A model generated the notes under the pieces. That model ran no database searches. It saw only the letters and a program-made list of their open reading frames with translations, and was not told where the DNA came from. The position numbers were made by a program, and so were the translations under genes. This document shows positions 1 through 7,272 of a stretch of 9,933 nucleotides of DNA, one piece after another (position 1 is the stretch's first letter; every line of letters starts with the position of its first letter). Source of the stretch: an uncultured Syntrophobacteraceae bacterium (GTDB lineage: Bacteria; Desulfobacterota; Syntrophobacteria; Syntrophobacterales; Syntrophobacteraceae); NCBI GenBank assembly GCA_937889795.1, contig CALBZH010000211.1, positions 1-9,933 of the forward strand, given 5' to 3'.

Positions 1-46
1 AGATATCCACTCGTGACTGGAGTTCAGACGTGTGCTCTTCCGATCT
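1..46. other. Untrimmed Illumina sequencing adapter (not genomic)
   Basis: Positions 13-46 read GTGACTGGAGTTC... and end in GCTCTTCCGATCT, which is the standard Illumina TruSeq read-2/index adapter sequence as I know it. Positions 1-4 (AGAT) match the 3' end of the P7 primer. The 8 bases between (ATCCACTC, 5-12) sit exactly where the i7 index belongs; read in reverse they begin GAGTGG, which I recall as a TruSeq index. The hdrA reading frame on the minus strand is intact down to position 47 and then enters the adapter. This stretch should be trimmed, and the window edge treated as a contig end. Confidence 0.97.
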
Positions 47-826
47 GCGATCGGGGACCTTGCGGGACGGGCATTTCTCCGTGCAAAGGCCGCATCCGGT
101 GCACTGATCCCAACGCACCGAGGTGGTCTTCTTGCGAACCGTGACGACGAAGTTCCCTACATAACCGGAAATGCTTTCGACTTCGCTCAGCGCGTGCAGG
201 GTCACGTTGTCCCGCTGGGACACGTCGACCATCTTGGGCCCGAGGATGCAGGAGGAGCAGTCCACAGTCGGGAATGTCTTGTCGAGCTTGGCCATCTTAC
301 CGCCGATGGAGGCCTCGCGCTCCACCAGGACCACGTCGAGGCCAGCCTCGGCGCAGTCCAGGGCCGCCTGAATGCCGGCCACACCCCCGCCGAGGACCAT
401 GACCCGCTTGTTGACGGGCACCTTCGAGGAGTAAAGCGGCTGGTTGAAGCGCAGCTTGGCGACGGCCATGCTGACGAGGTCGATCGCCTTGCGCGTGTTG
501 GCCACCCGGTCGTTGCTGATCCACGAACAATGCTCGCGGATGTTGGCCATCTCGAACATGAACCGGTTCAGGCCCGCTTTCTCAACCGCCTTCCGGAACG
601 TGGGCTCATGCATGCGAGGCGAGCATGCGGCAACGACGACACCCTGCAGGCGGTATTCATGGATGGCGCGCTGGATCTCTTCCTGCCCCGGCTGGGAGCA
701 CGTGTAAACATAGCTCGTGGCGTACGCGACGTCGGGAAATTCCAGGGTAGCCCTGGCAACGGCTTCGGTATCCACGGTACTCGCGATATTGGTTCCGCAC
801 TGGCACACAAAAACGCCGATACGCAT
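47..826 (-). CDS. hdrA: HdrA, heterodisulfide reductase-like FAD/iron-sulfur subunit (3' end missing, Cys form)
   Basis: This is the N-terminal 260 residues of an HdrA; the C-terminus is lost because the contig runs into adapter at position 46. HdrA is the soluble FAD and [4Fe-4S] subunit that carries out flavin-based bifurcation in HdrABC complexes. The protein starts [14 protein letters not shown], the HdrA-specific N-terminal domain (about residues 1-130), with further cysteines in YTCSQ and AACSPR. A dinucleotide-binding GGGVAG follows at 146-151, then the conserved TVDCSSC motif with C190 and C193, and the first ferredoxin-like insert (C242, C245, C248, C252). C193 aligns with the UGA-encoded residue of the HdrA at 4162-7179, so this copy is the cysteine form. 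The ATG at 824-826 follows the hdrB stop by 1 nt and has GGAAGGA upstream, so translation is probably coupled. Full HdrAs of this kind are usually 650 residues or longer, so most of the gene is missing. Confidence 0.95.
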
Positions 827-827
827 T

Positions 828-1727
828 TCAAATTCCTTCCGAGACTTTCTGTAAATCGCTCAGCAACGCATCCGCACTGACCACGAGCTTATCCAAGCCG
901 AGCTCATCGGGAGCGATGCCCAGGGCCAGGCCGACAAGCTGAGGCAGGTACACCACAGGGAGATTGAACGACCGTCTCCAGCGACGATCGACCTGAGACT
1001 GCCGCAGATCCAGGTTCTGCTGGCACAGCGGACAAGCGACCGCGACTGCCTGAGCATTCAACCGGGCAGCCATGTCGAGGATGCGCCCGGTGAGCTCCGT
1101 CACGATGGGGTTCCGCGCGACGCCATAGGTTGCGCCACAACATTCGGTTTTGAACGGGAAGTCGACCACGGTGGCGCCGATAGTCGTGAGAATCCGATCC
1201 ATGGACACGGGGTTTTCGGGGTCGTCGAACTGGGCGAACCCCGGCGGTCGCGTCAACAAGCATCCGTAGTACGGCGCGATCATCAGATCCGTGAGCGGGC
1301 GTTTCACCCTTGCTTCGGTCAGGAGGCCAGCTTCGAGCGCATTGAACAGGAGCTCGAGCACTGAAATGGCCCGGACCTTCCCCTCGAACGGCATGCCCAT
1401 GAGGTCCAGCAGCGCTTGGCGGCGCTCCGGGCTGTCGTGGATTTCAAGAGCACCCTTGAGGGACCTCAAACATCCCGGGCACGGGGTCATGACCACGGCG
1501 CAGCCCATGCGCTCAGCGATTGCCAAGTTGCGCCCCGCAAGGGCACCGGAGAGGGTGGGGTCCAGCGAATGCGCAGGGGTCGAACCGCAGCAGCTCCATT
1601 CCGGAATCTCAAGCAGCTTGATTCCCAGCGCCTTACAGACCGCGCGCGTCGATTGATCGTATTCGATCGCGAGTCCTTCAACGGAGCAGCCGGGGTAATA
1701 GGCAACCGAGGAATGCTCACTGGCCAT
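828..1727 (-). CDS. hdrB: HdrB, heterodisulfide reductase-like subunit B (two CCG domains)
   Basis: A 299-residue protein with two CCG cysteine motifs. The first is C14, C46-C47, C83, C86 (CX31CCX35CXXC); the second is C156, C196-C197, C232, C235 (CX39CCX34CXXC). In methanogen HdrB these motifs bind two noncubane [4Fe-4S] clusters where the disulfide is reduced. All ten ligands are present, so the subunit looks catalytically competent. In bacteria the substrate is not CoM-S-S-CoB and is generally unknown; nothing here identifies it. The start chosen is the ATG at 1725-1727, giving MASEHSS; an upstream in-frame start at 1772 is possible. The chosen ATG has a near-perfect AAAGGAGG ribosome site 6-7 nt upstream, and the familiar AYYPGCS motif begins at residue 9. 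The gene overlaps the end of hdrC by 11 nt and is followed after 1 nt by hdrA. Confidence 0.96.
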   Translation of the reverse strand: MASEHSSVAYYPGCSVEGLAIEYDQSTRAVCKALGIKLLEIPEWSCCGSTPAHSLDPTLSGALAGRNLAIAERMGCAVVMTPCPGCLRSLKGALEIHDSPERRQALLDLMGMPFEGKVRAISVLELLFNALEAGLLTEARVKRPLTDLMIAPYYGCLLTRPPGFAQFDDPENPVSMDRILTTIGATVVDFPFKTECCGATYGVARNPIVTELTGRILDMAARLNAQAVAVACPLCQQNLDLRQSQVDRRWRRSFNLPVVYLPQLVGLALGIAPDELGLDKLVVSADALLSDLQKVSEGI

Positions 1728-2319
1728 GGCTCCCTCCTTTCCCCGCATTGTCTTTCTGAGCGCTCTGCTCAAAGCGCTTGAAAATCCCGGCGACTTCGCC
1801 GCGCTTGCCGATGCGGTGAGGGAAGAAGCTCAGCTTTCCTTTGCGTAGCACAACGGGCGCGAGATCCATGTCCGTAAACGGCTTCCTTGAAAGCAATCCG
1901 TAAACGGGGAGGAGGCCCGTCTCAAAAACCCTTCCGAACGCTTTCACTGAGCGGAGGAATTCATCGTAAAACATCTGGATATCGGATTCGGAGACCTTCT
2001 TTTCCGTGCGCGACATCACCCTGAGGGACTCCATGACGCTGGCCACGTCGATGTTGCAGGGACATCGAGTGGTGCAGCCCTGGCAGGAGGCACATAGCCA
2101 GACGGATCGCGAGCCAAGAACGATGTCTCTCTGGCCCAGCTGAACCAGTCGCATGATCTGATTCACCGGGTAGTCGTAAAACCTTGTGAAGCCGCAGGTG
2201 GCGCTGCAGTTGCCGCACTGATAGCACTTGCGGACCTGCTGGCCGCTCGCTGCCTCCACCTCGTGGATGAAGTCTTCATCGCACGTCTTTTGTAAGTCCA
2301 GGATGTGAATGGGTTCCAT
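1717..2319 (-). CDS. hdrC: HdrC, heterodisulfide reductase-like ferredoxin subunit C
   Basis: A 200-residue soluble iron-sulfur protein that passes electrons from HdrA to HdrB. It has two classical [4Fe-4S] motifs: KCYQCGNCSATC (C32, C35, C38, C42) and LCASCQGCTTRC (C76, C79, C82, C86). The region between them (YPVNQIMRLVQLGQ, then SVWLCASC) is typical of HdrC. The C-terminal 110 residues are helical and carry no further cysteine cluster; I see no membrane segment, which argues against an HdrE- or DsrM-linked membrane form. I chose the ATG at 2317-2319 (MEPIHILDL) because AGAAG lies 8 nt upstream; a TTG two codons earlier is the alternative. hdrC is the first gene of the hdrC-hdrB-hdrA operon, and its last codons contain the hdrB ribosome site. 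Confidence 0.95.
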   Translation of the reverse strand: MEPIHILDLQKTCDEDFIHEVEAASGQQVRKCYQCGNCSATCGFTRFYDYPVNQIMRLVQLGQRDIVLGSRSVWLCASCQGCTTRCPCNIDVASVMESLRVMSRTEKKVSESDIQMFYDEFLRSVKAFGRVFETGLLPVYGLLSRKPFTDMDLAPVVLRKGKLSFFPHRIGKRGEVAGIFKRFEQSAQKDNAGKGGSHGQ

Positions 2320-2384
2320 GTTCAATTCTTCTGTCTGAGTGCGACAGCCTCAACGGGTGCTCACTCGGAACGATGATGTTTGTC

Positions 2385-2408
2385 GTGTGGCTCGGTGCAC
2401 GGCCACAC
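2385..2408 (-). repeat. Inverted repeat in the hdrC leader
   Basis: GTGTGGC at 2385-2391 is the exact reverse complement of GCCACAC at 2402-2408, with a 10-nt loop. On the minus strand the centre is about 75-80 nt upstream of the hdrC ATG. No U-tract follows on either strand, so it does not look like an intrinsic terminator. It could be a leader-RNA hairpin or an operator; the sequence alone does not decide. Confidence 0.5.
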
Positions 2409-2478
2409 AAGAAGGTATCCAGAGCCTTACCCGTCATTGTGGCAAAGGCCTGGAGCCAGGGCCGTTTAGAAATCCCGA

Positions 2479-2496
2479 TTCCGGACATCTCCGGAA
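2479..2496. repeat. Perfect dyad TTCCGGA-N4-TCCGGAA
   Basis: An 18-bp element with two 7-bp arms (2479-2485 and 2490-2496) and a 4-nt centre, about 90 nt downstream of the GAF gene and 160 nt upstream of hdrC. Its symmetry and compactness fit an operator for a dimeric regulator or a small RNA hairpin. No U-tract is adjacent. Function is unassigned. Confidence 0.5.
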
Positions 2497-2584
2497 GGAC
2501 GCCTGCTTTCCGTTGAAGGCACTCTCCGGTGTGGGAGCTCTTCTCAAAACGACTTGCTCTGAAGCCTGATCATCCATGGAAGCG

Positions 2585-3637
2585 TCAAGAGCTGCTGCTT
2601 TCGTAGCCGAAGTCGATCAACATCTGCTGGTACTCCACCTTCAGCCGCTGATACATGCGTGCGTTCTCTATGGCAAAGGCACATTGCTGGGCGATGGCGG
2701 TGGCGAAGTTGATCTCCCGTTTCGTGAAGGGCGGCCGATCGCCCGTCATGAAGCGCAGCACGCCGATGACCTTGTTGCGCACCATCAAGGGGATGGAAAG
2801 CACCTTCCGGATGCCTTCCTCGGCAACCGCGGCGGGGTATTGGAGGCGGGGGTCCGTGAACACGTCGTCAATGATCACGATCTTTCCGGCCATGTTGTCC
2901 GCGATGCTTCGCTGTGAATGGACCGGTCCCTTTTCAATGAATTCCTTGCTCAGCCCATAGGACTGGGCCACATAGAGATGCTGAGTCTTGGGGTCCAGAA
3001 GTCGGACGGTGCAGCCTTTCCCACGGAGCACTTGGGTGACCATCTGAACCACCATCTCCAGAACCTTACCGATGTTGAGCGTGGAGTTGATAGCGCTACT
3101 GAGTTCCTGGAAGCTCTGGAGGTAGCGTCGCTCTTCATCGACCAGGGCATCCACCTTTCGCTGCCACTTGAATGTGAGAATCCCTCGGGCAACCAGTGCT
3201 TCCGCAAAGCTCAGCTCATTCTGTGTGAATTCCCGGTGCACATTGGAAAAAAGGGCCACCATGGCCAACACCTGCTGATCCACTTCGACGGGGATGAAGG
3301 CCGCCGATCGAATCCCTTGAATCATCATGGATTCTTCTTCAGGGATCCGGTCGAGCTGCTGGGGCAGGTTGAGGCAAACAAGCTCGCTGGGAAGCTGAAA
3401 GCACACACTGTCACTGGAGTTGACGGACTCGCTGAAGAGAAAGTCTTCTTTGAGGCCGTAACTCGAGACGAGCTCAAGCCTCCCCTCGACGTTTTTCATT
3501 TTGATGAAGCACCCGCTCAGCTCAAGCGTTTCCACCGTACGACGGGCAATGAGATTCATAACACTGTTGGTGTCCACACCGTCACACAATGCGCGGCCCA
3601 CCTCGACAAAAGGCGCCAGATAATCCGGGCTGGGCAT
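2585..3637 (-). CDS. Tandem GAF-domain protein without a recognisable output domain
   Basis: A 350-residue soluble protein with two GAF-type sensor domains, roughly residues 8-160 and 175-335. Typical GAF signatures are visible: SAAFIPVEVDQQVLAMVALFS in the first, and VLSIPLMVRNKVIGVLRFM followed by FTKREINFATAIAQQCAFAI in the second. They are joined by a helical, probably coiled-coil segment (WQRKVDALVDEERRYLQSFQ), and the protein ends in another helix. I see no histidine kinase, GGDEF, EAL, AAA+ or DNA-binding domain, so any output would be through partner proteins. Six cysteines are present but not in a metal-binding spacing. The start is the ATG at 3635-3637 (MPSPDYL), with AGGGG about 9 nt upstream. 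It lies on the same strand between two Hdr gene groups, which suggests a role in sensing or regulating this electron-transfer system. The ligand is unknown. Confidence 0.85.
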   Translation of the reverse strand: MPSPDYLAPFVEVGRALCDGVDTNSVMNLIARRTVETLELSGCFIKMKNVEGRLELVSSYGLKEDFLFSESVNSSDSVCFQLPSELVCLNLPQQLDRIPEEESMMIQGIRSAAFIPVEVDQQVLAMVALFSNVHREFTQNELSFAEALVARGILTFKWQRKVDALVDEERRYLQSFQELSSAINSTLNIGKVLEMVVQMVTQVLRGKGCTVRLLDPKTQHLYVAQSYGLSKEFIEKGPVHSQRSIADNMAGKIVIIDDVFTDPRLQYPAAVAEEGIRKVLSIPLMVRNKVIGVLRFMTGDRPPFTKREINFATAIAQQCAFAIENARMYQRLKVEYQQMLIDFGYESSSS

Positions 3638-3981
3638 ATGGCAATTCCCCTGCTGCGGTTTGATTAATCAACGGATGAACGTTTCCGCAAATACAAGCTG
3701 GTACGTGGAAGCTAACTCCGTCAGGCAAGAAGGACTGCATGTCCCTATTGCTCGATGGTTCGGCGCGGGACGCTGCTTCCGAGCTCCGCCTTCACCGATT
3801 CACCATCATTAAAAACCATCGTGGACTGAAAATCCAGTGGTACGCTGTAGGCAACGGCGCAGCTTTCAGCCGAGCCACCCCGTCGGAGCACTCGGCCGTG
3901 GTCTGCTGGCCGGTCTCGCGAAAGCCCGTCAAAGCCCAATACTCTATCATCTTCGATGGCGGAAGGGAAATCCCTCGTCGG

Positions 3982-4044
3982 AAGTCCACAAGTCCGGCAC
4001 GAGAGATCCACCTTTCAACAATGCGCTCGTGCCGGATTTGACTT
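3982..4044. repeat. Long intergenic inverted repeat
   Basis: TCCGGCACGAG (3993-4003) is the exact reverse complement of CTCGTGCCGGA (4026-4036). The pairing extends outward through a G-U and two A-T pairs; then, after a 3-nt bulge (3987-3989), AAGTC (3982-3986) pairs with GACTT (4040-4044). The total is about 19 base pairs around a 22-nt loop. No U-tract follows on either strand. It could be a structured RNA, the terminal part of a small mobile element, or a bidirectional terminator lacking the tract. Confidence 0.7.
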
Positions 4045-4085
4045 GCGCGGTGCCTTGCTTGACAATCCTGCGCCATTGCAAGGCG

Positions 4086-4140
4086 AAAAAGAGGCCGAGC
4101 TTGCCGTGCTCACGCGGAAACAAATGGAGGAGAGCTCGGC
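4086..4140 (-). terminator. Probable intrinsic terminator of the selenoprotein hdrA operon
   Basis: On the minus strand, starting 21 nt after the TAA of the HdrA at 4162, GCCGAGCT (4140-4133) pairs perfectly with AGCTCGGC (4101-4094), and CTC plus TTTTT (4090-4086) follows. The 31-nt loop is long for an intrinsic terminator but can form an inner CGTG/CACG hairpin. Position and U-tract favour transcription ending here, which would separate this operon from the GAF gene. Confidence 0.6.
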
Positions 4141-4161
4141 ATCAAGGATATCCCTCGGCGG

Positions 4162-7100
4162 TTAGACGTTATCGATCATTGCGAAAATCTGCGAATCGTC
4201 AAAGCCCTGCAGCCGGATGGCGCCGGATCGGCACGAAGCAGCGCAAAGGCCACATCCTTTACAGAGGGCCGGGTTGATCTCGGCCTTTCCCTTGTCGTTG
4301 AAAAAGGGCGCCGAGTAAGGACAGACTGTCACGCATGTCCCGCAGACACTGCACAGAGTCGGGTTGACTCGTGCCACCGCACCGCTGACAGCCACCTTGG
4401 CCTTGGCCAGCAGGCAGGTTGCTCGGGATGCGGCCGCGAGTGACTGAGCGATGCTCTCGTCGATGGATTTCGGGCAGTGGGCGAGACCGCACATGAAGAC
4501 CCCTTCGGTCGCAAAATCCACTGGCCTGAGCTTGGCATGCGCTTCGACGAAGAAGCCGTCCTCGTTGAGGGGCACTTTGAAGAACTGGGCCAGGCTCTCG
4601 CTCGGGTGCGGCACGATGGCGGTCGCCAAAACGAGCAGGTCCGTTTCCAGCGTGACGGGTCTCCCGAGGATCGGATCGATCAAGGTGATCTCGATGGAGC
4701 CGTCACCTCGACGGACTTCAGGCTTTGCTTCCAGATCGTATCGGACGAAAACGACTCCTGCTTCTCGGGCACGGGTGTAAAGATCCTCACGCTCCCCGTA
4801 GGTACGGATGTCCCGATAGAGGACGAAGATGTTCATGCCTGGGTTGATCTGCTTGAGCTCGAGAGCGCTTTCCATGGTGTGCGAGCAGCACACGCGGCTG
4901 CAGTAAGGACGATCGGGCTCACGAGACCCGACGCACTGAATGAACACCGCCGTACCCGCTTGTTTCAAGGAATCGGCTCCCCCGACAAGCCTGGCATCGA
5001 GCTCGAGGGCCGTGAGCACACGAGGGTCTTCCCCATAAAGGTACTCGGACGGGAGGTATTCCTTTCCGCCGGTTGCCAACACGGTGAGACCATGCTTGAG
5101 CGTGAAGGTTTCCTCACCATCGGCGCCGTTCGTGCGGAGGTGGGAGGTGAAGTTGCCGACGAAGCCCTCGACCTGCGTGAGCTCCGTCGAAGTGTGGACA
5201 TGGATCAACGGATGGGCTTCCACCTCCCCCACGATCTGTTTCACGTACTCCGGAATGTTCTCCCCCAACCAGGTCTTATGGAGTGCCTTCGCCTGTCCGC
5301 CGAGCTCCGCAGACCGCTCCACCAGATGGACCTCATAGCCCTGGTCGGCCAGGTTCTTGGCTGCGCTCATCCCTGACACGCCGCCTCCGAGGATCATCGT
5401 AACGGGCACGAGATCCAGCTCCGCATCGTACAACGGCTCGAGGAGAGCCGCCTTGGCCACGGCCATGCGTACCAGATCCTTGGCTTTTTCCGTGGCCCCG
5501 AGCGGATTGCCGCTGTGAACCCAGGAATCCTGGTTGCGAATGTTCGCCATTTCGAACAGATACTTGTTGAGTCCCGCGTTGAGCATCGTTTCCTGGAACA
5601 GGGGCTCGTGAGTTCGGGGCGTACAGGCCGCGACGACCACCCGGTTGATTCCCTGCTCCTGGATCACCTGGGCCATCTTGACCTGCGTGTCCTGGGAGCA
5701 GGTGTAGAGATTGTCCTCGACGTAAACCACGTAGGGAAGTGTTCGCGCATACTCACGCACTTCGGGCACGTTGACCACGCCCCCAATGTTGATCCCGCAC
5801 TGGCACACGAACACCCCGATCCGCGGAGGCTCGCCGAGGACGTTGGTTTGGGCTGGCAGCTCTCTTTTCCTGCTCTGGCTTCCGCGAACGTCCTTGAGCT
5901 GAACCCCGGCAGCTGCCGCCGCGGCCGAGGCTTCCATGACCGACTGCGGAATGTCCTTGGGACCCTGGACCGCACCGCAAACGTAAACGCCGGGACGCGA
6001 TGTCGCCACGGGAGTGAAGCTGTCCGTCTTCACAAAACGGTACGAATCGAGCTCAATGCCGAGCCGCTGAGCCATTTCGGCGGTTTCGCGCCCCGACTGG
6101 AAGCCCACCGACAGGACCACCAGGTTGAACACCTCGCTTCGCTGCTCGCCGTTCTCCTCCACATACAGAATTTCGACATCCCCGTTGGCTGCGGGGACCA
6201 GGGAATGCACGCGGGAGCGGATGAATCGGACACCCTCGTCTCGTGCCCGCTCGTAGTAGCGCTCGAAATCCTTTCCATGGGTGCGGATGTCCATGAAAAA
6301 GATCGCCGCATCGAGGCTGCTGTGTGCATGCTCCTTGGCGATCACGGCTTCTTTGATGGCATACATGCAGCAAACCGAGGAGCAGTACGGATTGTCGATC
6401 TTGCGGTCACGCGATCCGACGCACTGGAGCCAAGCGATCTTCGATGGCTCTTCGCGGTCGTACGGGCGCATGAGATGCCCCCGGAAGGGTCCCGATGCAC
6501 TCAGAATGCGCTCAAACTCCAGGCTCGTGATGACATTCGGAAGCGACTCGTAGCCGTAGGTGTCGTACAGAGATGGATTGAACACCTCATCGCCCGTTGC
6601 CAGCACGACCGCGCCCACCTCGATCGTCGCGCGGTGCGGCTCGTCGTCATAGCGAATCGCTTTGGCGAGACACACCGTCTCGCAAATTCCGCATCCGATG
6701 CAGGCGCTTCGGTCGATGCTGTAAACGAGGGGTACAGCCTGAGCGTACAGAATGCTCGTCGCCTTTCTCTGATCCAGGCTGCAATTGAATTCATTCACGC
6801 AGAGCACGGGGCAGACCTGAGCACACTGGCCACATCCGGTGCAGTTGGCCGGATCAATGTAACGAGGCTGGGTCGTCAAGCTCGCCGAAAAGTGCCCAGC
6901 TGTCCCGTCAAGAGACTCCACTTTCGTATTCGTCAAGATATTGATGTTCAGATGCCGGCCGACCTCGACCAGTTTGGGCGAGATGACTCACATGGCGCAG
7001 TCGTTGGTCGGAAAAGTCTTATCCAATTGGGCCATCAGCCCCCCGATGGAAGGGGACCGGTCCACCAGATGGACGTAGTAGCCCGCATCGGCGAGGTCCA

Positions 7101-7179
7101 GGGCCGCCTGCATGCCGGCGATTCCTGCGCCAACGACCATCACGGAGCCAATCTTATCACTGCCTGCCAGCGTTGTCAT
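4162..7179 (-). CDS. hdrA: Selenocysteine-containing tandem-fused HdrA (1005 residues, UGA at codon 64)
   Basis: One continuous gene read through an in-frame UGA at 6988-6990. FAD/[4Fe-4S] electron-bifurcation subunit with two HdrA-like halves. Half 1: GAGIAG at 17-22; TNDCAMUVISPK with C61 and Sec64; two ferredoxin-type motifs (C113/116/119/123 and C160/163/166/170); HdrA-specific C253, C266, C270-C271 cluster motif. After a linker near 430-452, half 2 has the N-terminal HdrA domain (VCQCG, C459 and C461), a second GGGVSG at 598-603, C749, C760, C764-C765, and a C-terminal 2x[4Fe-4S] ferredoxin (C943/946/949/953 and C973/976/979/983). Half 2 lacks the Cys/Sec motif and the inserted ferredoxin. 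Sec64 aligns with Cys193 of the HdrA at 47-826, and homology continues without a gap on both sides of UGA. The ATG at 7177-7179 is preferred over 7197 because AAGGAA lies 6 nt upstream. Without selenocysteine insertion the product would be a 63-residue stub. Confidence 0.93.
6955..6990 (-). promoter_or_regulatory. UGA selenocysteine codon with SECIS-like hairpin
   Basis: The UGA is 6990-6988. Fifteen nt downstream CUGGUC (6972-6967) pairs with GGCCGG (6960-6955), including two G-U pairs, around the loop GAGGUC (6966-6961). Bacterial SECIS hairpins lie within the coding region just after UGA, and the E. coli fdhF apical loop contains AGGUCU; here AGGUC begins 22 nt after UGA. The stem is short and partly wobble-paired, so the hairpin is weaker evidence than the conserved position of the codon. 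Confidence 0.7.
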
Positions 7180-7220
7180 AGAGCGTTCCTTCAGCATGAG
7201 ATGTCATGATCGCGGGGTTG

Positions 7221-7265
7221 CGGATCGGCCTGCGCTGTCGAACAGTCGACGGTCCATCCGATCCG
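7221..7265. repeat. Nested inverted repeats between mvhD and selenoprotein hdrA
   Basis: CGGATCGG (7221-7228) is the exact reverse complement of CCGATCCG (7258-7265). Inside it GTCGA (7237-7241) pairs with TCGAC (7246-7250), giving a two-level stem-loop. It fills about half of the 93-nt spacer between the mvhD stop and the next start; other genes here are separated by 1-2 nt or overlap. No U-tract follows on the minus strand, so a processing site, mRNA stabiliser or attenuator is likelier than a terminator. Confidence 0.6.
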
Positions 7266-7272
7266 TTCTTGG

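Larger units (their letters stand above)
2320..2584. other. Intergenic leader of hdrCBA with two dyads
   Basis: This 265-nt spacer lies between the GAF-gene stop and hdrC and must hold the hdrCBA promoter if the operon is transcribed separately. I found no convincing coding sequence and no U-tract terminator after the GAF gene, so read-through from that gene is possible. Two perfect small inverted repeats, listed separately, lie at 2479-2496 and 2385-2408. On the minus strand TTGCCA (around 2442-2447) resembles a -35 box, but no good -10 follows at the right distance, so I make no promoter call. Confidence 0.6.
3638..4161. other. 524-nt intergenic region, no credible gene
   Basis: Several frames are open for 80-146 codons here on both strands, but none has a good ribosome site, a recognisable family motif or codon use like the flanking genes, and they overlap one another. 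From right to left the region holds a terminator-like hairpin (4086-4140), a 7-bp inverted repeat with a 19-nt loop (GCCTTGC 4052-4058 with GCAAGGC 4078-4084), a long inverted repeat (3982-4044), and the leader of the GAF gene. A TTGACA hexamer on the plus strand (4059-4064) has no matching -10. I see no transposase remnant, tRNA or CRISPR repeats. Confidence 0.65.

Noticed and set aside
32..880. A 282-codon open frame on the plus strand
   Set aside because: It is antisense to hdrA, begins inside the adapter, and has no recognisable motif; the minus-strand frame encodes a clear HdrA with all its cysteine motifs.
3700..3720. Sigma-54 promoter-like TGGTACG in the GAF leader
   Set aside because: The GG-to-GC spacing is 9 rather than 10, the TTGC half is missing, and it lies on the plus strand, opposite to the gene.
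4059..4064. Perfect TTGACA -35 hexamer on the plus strand
   Set aside because: No -10 element 16-18 nt downstream and no plus-strand gene to serve.
3792..4076. Possible 94-codon gene on the minus strand (and 100-146-codon frames on the plus strand) in the intergenic region
   Set aside because: No ribosome site, no family motif, mutual overlap of the frames, and the frame runs through the long inverted repeat.
6988..6990. UGA as a sequencing error or pseudogene stop
   Set aside because: The rest of the 3-kb gene is intact, the UGA falls exactly on the Cys/Sec position, and a SECIS-like hairpin follows. Read data would still be needed to exclude an error fully.
6988..7197. A separate small protein of about 69 residues followed by a second, shorter HdrA starting near 6936
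   Set aside because: The small frame is exactly the start of an HdrA FAD domain, the downstream frame is in phase, the interrupting codon is UGA at a known Sec position, and the supposed second start is a TTG inside conserved HdrA sequence.
5515..7209. A 564-codon open frame on the plus strand
   Set aside because: It is antisense to the selenoprotein hdrA and shows no family features; long antisense frames are common in GC-rich genes.
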